A DNA stretch of 64,000 nucleotides, from contig CAUSEC010000027.1 of the NCBI GenBank assembly GCA_963530515.1, positions 1-64,000 on the forward strand, read 5' to 3'. Made by a program: the position numbers and the translations under genes. Below the pieces are notes generated by a model that ran no database searches, was not told the DNA's origin, and saw only the letters and a program-made list of their open reading frames with translations. The first letter of the stretch is position 1. Every line of letters starts with the position of its first letter. Below, piece after piece: positions 62,162 to 64,000 of this stretch. The stretch comes from CBFFRJ01 sp963530515. GTDB lineage: Bacteria; Pseudomonadota; Gammaproteobacteria; Enterobacterales; Enterobacteriaceae.

Positions 62162-62785
62162 ATGTCAACGATTATCATGGATTTATGCAGTTATACCCGC
62201 CTGGGACTAACGGGGTATCTGGCGAGTCGGGGGGTTAAAAAGCGAGAAATCAACGATGTAACGACCGTTGAGGAACTCGAGTCAGTTTGTGCAACGCTAC
62301 AGCCATCGGTGGTGTTTATTAATGAGGACTGCTTTATTCACGATCCCGTTAGCAGTCAACATATTAAACAAATCATTAATCAACATCCTCGTACGTTATT
62401 TATTGTTTTTATGGCGATAGCAAACATCCATTTTGACGAATATCTATTAGTAAGAAAAAACTTATTGATAAGCTCTAAATCAATTAAGCCTGAATCATTG
62501 GATGTCTTTTTGGCTGATTATCTTGGTAAAGAGAAAAAGAACATTGGCCTCGGTAATTTACCCACGCTATCACTAAGTCGCACCGAATCCAGCATGCTTA
62601 AGATGTGGATGTCTGGGCAGGATACGATACAGATATCCGATCAAATGAATATTAAAGCGAAAACGGTATCATCACATAAGGGAAATATTAAAAGGAAAAT
62701 TAAAACGCATAATAAGCAAGTGATCTATCACGTGGTACGCCTGACCGATAATGTCACCAGTGGTATTTTCGTGAATATGCGTTAG
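62162..62785 (+). CDS. rcsA: Capsule/colanic acid transcription activator RcsA
   Basis: The 207-residue protein (E. coli 207) begins MSTIIMDLCSYTRLGLTGYL and has a C-terminal LuxR-type helix-turn-helix (LSRTESSMLKMWMSGQDTIQ, NIKAKTVSSHKGNIKRKI, about 140-180). It heterodimerises with RcsB to activate capsule genes and repress flhDC. It is unstable in E. coli (Lon) and repressed by H-NS; DsrA, encoded nearby, relieves H-NS silencing. ATG 62162 lies in an AT-rich leader, as expected for an H-NS target. Confidence 0.95.
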   Translation: MSTIIMDLCSYTRLGLTGYLASRGVKKREINDVTTVEELESVCATLQPSVVFINEDCFIHDPVSSQHIKQIINQHPRTLFIVFMAIANIHFDEYLLVRKNLLISSKSIKPESLDVFLADYLGKEKKNIGLGNLPTLSLSRTESSMLKMWMSGQDTIQISDQMNIKAKTVSSHKGNIKRKIKTHNKQVIYHVVRLTDNVTSGIFVNMR

Positions 62786-62825
62786 CGGTAAGTGCTTCAC
62801 CCTCCAGTCCTGGAGGGCGAAAAAT

Positions 62826-63014
62826 CTATTCGACTCTCTCTACAAAAATCCCGTCCGGGCTCTCTTTTTCATTAAAGAACCAGATACCGAGCGGGTAATC
62901 ATCCAGCGAAACAAGGTACATCGTACCTTCACTAAACTCTTCTATTGCCAGCACTACACCCGGGCGGCGTGGACCACCGTCCGTTTTGACCGTGACACGA
63001 TCATTAACCTTCAT
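62826..63014 (-). CDS. dsrB: Small protein DsrB
   Basis: From ATG 63014 the protein has 62 residues, the E. coli length, beginning MKVNDRVTVKTDGGPRRPGV and ending DGIFVERVE; a frame to 63059 lacks support. The fold looks like a small beta-barrel (DRVTVK, YLVSLDDYPLGIWFF). The function is unknown; in E. coli it is RpoS-dependent. AGGAGGATGTG precedes the start. It is convergent with rcsA, and a hairpin (CCCTCCAG/CTGGAGGG, 62800-62817) lies between. Confidence 0.93.
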   Translation of the reverse strand: MKVNDRVTVKTDGGPRRPGVVLAIEEFSEGTMYLVSLDDYPLGIWFFNEKESPDGIFVERVE

Positions 63015-63142
63015 ACACATCCTCCTGTCGCATTTCTGCCAGTGTAGAACAATTCTCATTAGCTGGCAGCGTCCGCCCGTTCAGCTGGCGATTTTTTCTA
63101 CCGACTATACTTATTGCTGGGTCGGCCAAAGAGGTAAACGTG

Positions 63143-63373
63143 ATGAAAACAGCCAAAGAGTACAGCGACACCGCAAAGCGTGACGTGAGCGTGGATGTGG
63201 ATGCCCTGCTGGCTGCGATTAATGAGATAAGCGAAAGCAACATCCAGCGGGTGGAAGACAGTGAAGGACAGCGCGTGAGCGTTGATGGACGGGAATATCA
63301 TACCTGGCGTGAACTGGCAGAAGCCTTTGAACTGGACGTCCACGATTTCAGCGTCAGTGAGGTTAATCGCTGA
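63143..63373 (+). CDS. yodD: Small protein YodD
   Basis: From ATG 63143 the protein has 76 residues (75 in E. coli), starting MKTAKEYSDTAKR and ending HDFSVSEVNR. A GTG one codon earlier is possible, but AGAGGT favours the ATG. It is hydrophilic and cytoplasmic. In E. coli it is induced by peroxide, cadmium and acid, with unknown function. It is followed by the convergent DsrA RNA. Confidence 0.92.
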   Translation: MKTAKEYSDTAKRDVSVDVDALLAAINEISESNIQRVEDSEGQRVSVDGREYHTWRELAEAFELDVHDFSVSEVNR

Positions 63374-63376
63374 AAG

Positions 63377-63464
63377 AAAAAATCCCGGTCATGGGGTGAC
63401 CGGGATAAAGCTTGCTCGCGCAAGAAGCACTTAAAATTCGTTACATCAGGGAAACTGATGTAGC
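63377..63464 (-). ncRNA. dsrA: DsrA small regulatory RNA
   Basis: The minus strand carries ACATCAG-TTTCC-CTGATGT, then AACGAATTTTAAGTGCTTCT, a second stem CTTGCGCGAGCAAG, and a terminator hairpin ATCCCGGTCA-CCCCA-TGACCGGGAT with a T-tract. This is the three-stem layout of E. coli DsrA (87 nt). The stretch TGTAACGAATTT...AAGTGCTTC, which pairs with the rpoS leader, is conserved. Hfq-dependent DsrA activates rpoS and represses hns at low temperature. It lies between yodD and mpgP as in E. coli. The 5' end (63464) is set by homology. Confidence 0.9.
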
Positions 63465-63468
63465 CCGC

Positions 63469-63497
63469 ACTTTATCCGCAAACATTTTGCATGACAA
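63469..63497 (-). promoter_or_regulatory. Promoter of dsrA
   Basis: On the minus strand TTGTCA (complement of 63492-63497), a 17-bp spacer and TAAAGT (complement of 63469-63474) lie 5 bp before the expected RNA start. Confidence 0.65.
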
Positions 63498-63674
63498 GGA
63501 TATATTGATGCGTTGAATAATTCGATTTTGAAATATTTTCAGGCACATAATCACGTCAGCCCCCTGCTGGCGGTCGTCCTGGCGCATGCGTCACTGAAAG
63601 ACGAGAGTACGCTCGCGTTATAAATTGAGATTAGTCCTGGTTAATCAGGCCCCAGCCGGTAAAAGGAGCGCCCT

Positions 63675-64000
63675 ATGCCCACACTTGACGACGCACTGCT
63701 GGTCTTTTCCGATGTTGACGGCACACTCATGGACAGCCACACCGGCGACTGGCAACCTGCGGCCCCCTGGCTAACGCGCCTGCGTGACCATCACATCCCC
63801 CTAATTCTGTGTAGCAGTAAAACGGCGGCCGAAATGGTGGCGATACAGCGCATTCTGGGATTGCAGGGCCTGCCGTTCATCGCCGAAAACGGCGCTGTGA
63901 TTCAGCTCGATGAGCACTGGCAGGACAGCCCCCACTACCCGCGCATTATTCAGGGCTCTTCTCACCTTGAAATCGTCCGGGTGCTCGAACAGTTGCGCCA
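63675..64000 (+). CDS. mpgP: Mannosyl-3-phosphoglycerate phosphatase, N-terminal part
   Basis: The frame starts at ATG 63675 after AAAAGGAGCG and runs off the window end (108 codons seen). It begins MPTLDDALLVFSDVDGTL, with the HAD motif I nucleophile Asp in FSDVDGTL and motif II LCSSKTAAEM, followed by GLPFIAENGAV. It matches E. coli YedP/MpgP, a HAD Cof-type phosphatase for mannosyl-3-phosphoglycerate, and follows dsrA as in E. coli. Confidence 0.92.
   Translation, partial: MPTLDDALLVFSDVDGTLMDSHTGDWQPAAPWLTRLRDHHIPLILCSSKTAAEMVAIQRILGLQGLPFIAENGAVIQLDEHWQDSPHYPRIIQGSSHLEIVRVLEQLR

Overview
The window is chromosomal DNA of a motile enterobacterium. Gene content and order match the uvrC/fli neighbourhood of Escherichia coli, with accessory insertions typical of the Enterobacter/Lelliottia/Leclercia group; the genus is inferred from synteny and protein similarity, without a database search. 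Core genes in E. coli-like order are azuC, yecR, ftnA, yecH, tyrP, yecA, tRNAs Leu-Cys-Gly, pgsA, uvrC, uvrY, yecF, sdiA, the cystine operon tcyJ-dcyD-tcyL-tcyN, fliZ, fliA, flagellin, fliDST, amyA, yedD, yedE, yedF, fliE, fliF to fliR, rcsA, dsrB, yodD, the DsrA sRNA and mpgP (cut by the window end).

Layout. Positions 1-2.8 kb hold the end of an unidentified gene, a Dcu-family C4-dicarboxylate transporter, the tiny azuC gene with a CRP-like site, and an RpiB/LacA-type isomerase. Positions 3-5.2 kb hold a periplasmic-sensor HD-GYP gene broken by one frameshift. Positions 5.2-9.2 kb are ordinary housekeeping genes (iron storage, tyrosine uptake, YecA). Positions 9.3-17.1 kb, wedged between yecA and the tRNA operon, hold a five-gene accessory operon: a HerA/FtsK-type ATPase with a long Ser-rich linker, a small protein with a membrane-like N-terminus, a coiled-coil protein, a protein with a GrpE-like tail, and an Hsp70-like ATPase with an extra N-terminal domain. 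This is the best candidate for an undescribed system. A 9-bp + 9-bp interlaced inverted repeat (possible pseudoknot) lies between it and the tRNA terminator.

Positions 17.6-27.7 kb hold tRNAs, phospholipid synthesis, DNA repair, two LuxR-type regulators, cystine/D-cysteine handling and the flagellar regulators FliZ and FliA (sigma-28). Positions 28-39.9 kb form a surface-modification island inserted between fliA and fliC (FkbM methyltransferase, ATP-grasp/HAD fusion, two PLP aminotransferases, a WbqC-like protein, two large glycosyltransferase loci, one broken). Its position suggests flagellin modification.

Positions 40-43.2 kb hold three tandem short flagellin genes, each with its own sigma-28 promoter and terminator. 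The flanks of the middle copy are those expected from an unequal crossover. Positions 43.4-61.9 kb hold the cap, chaperone, basal body, switch and export genes, with amyA/yedDEF and a DgcZ-like diguanylate cyclase in between. The right end is the capsule/stress regulator block rcsA-dsrB-yodD-DsrA. The flagellar locus is bordered by a broken c-di-GMP phosphodiesterase-like gene on the left and contains a diguanylate cyclase next to fliE, so c-di-GMP control of motility is plausible but inferred.
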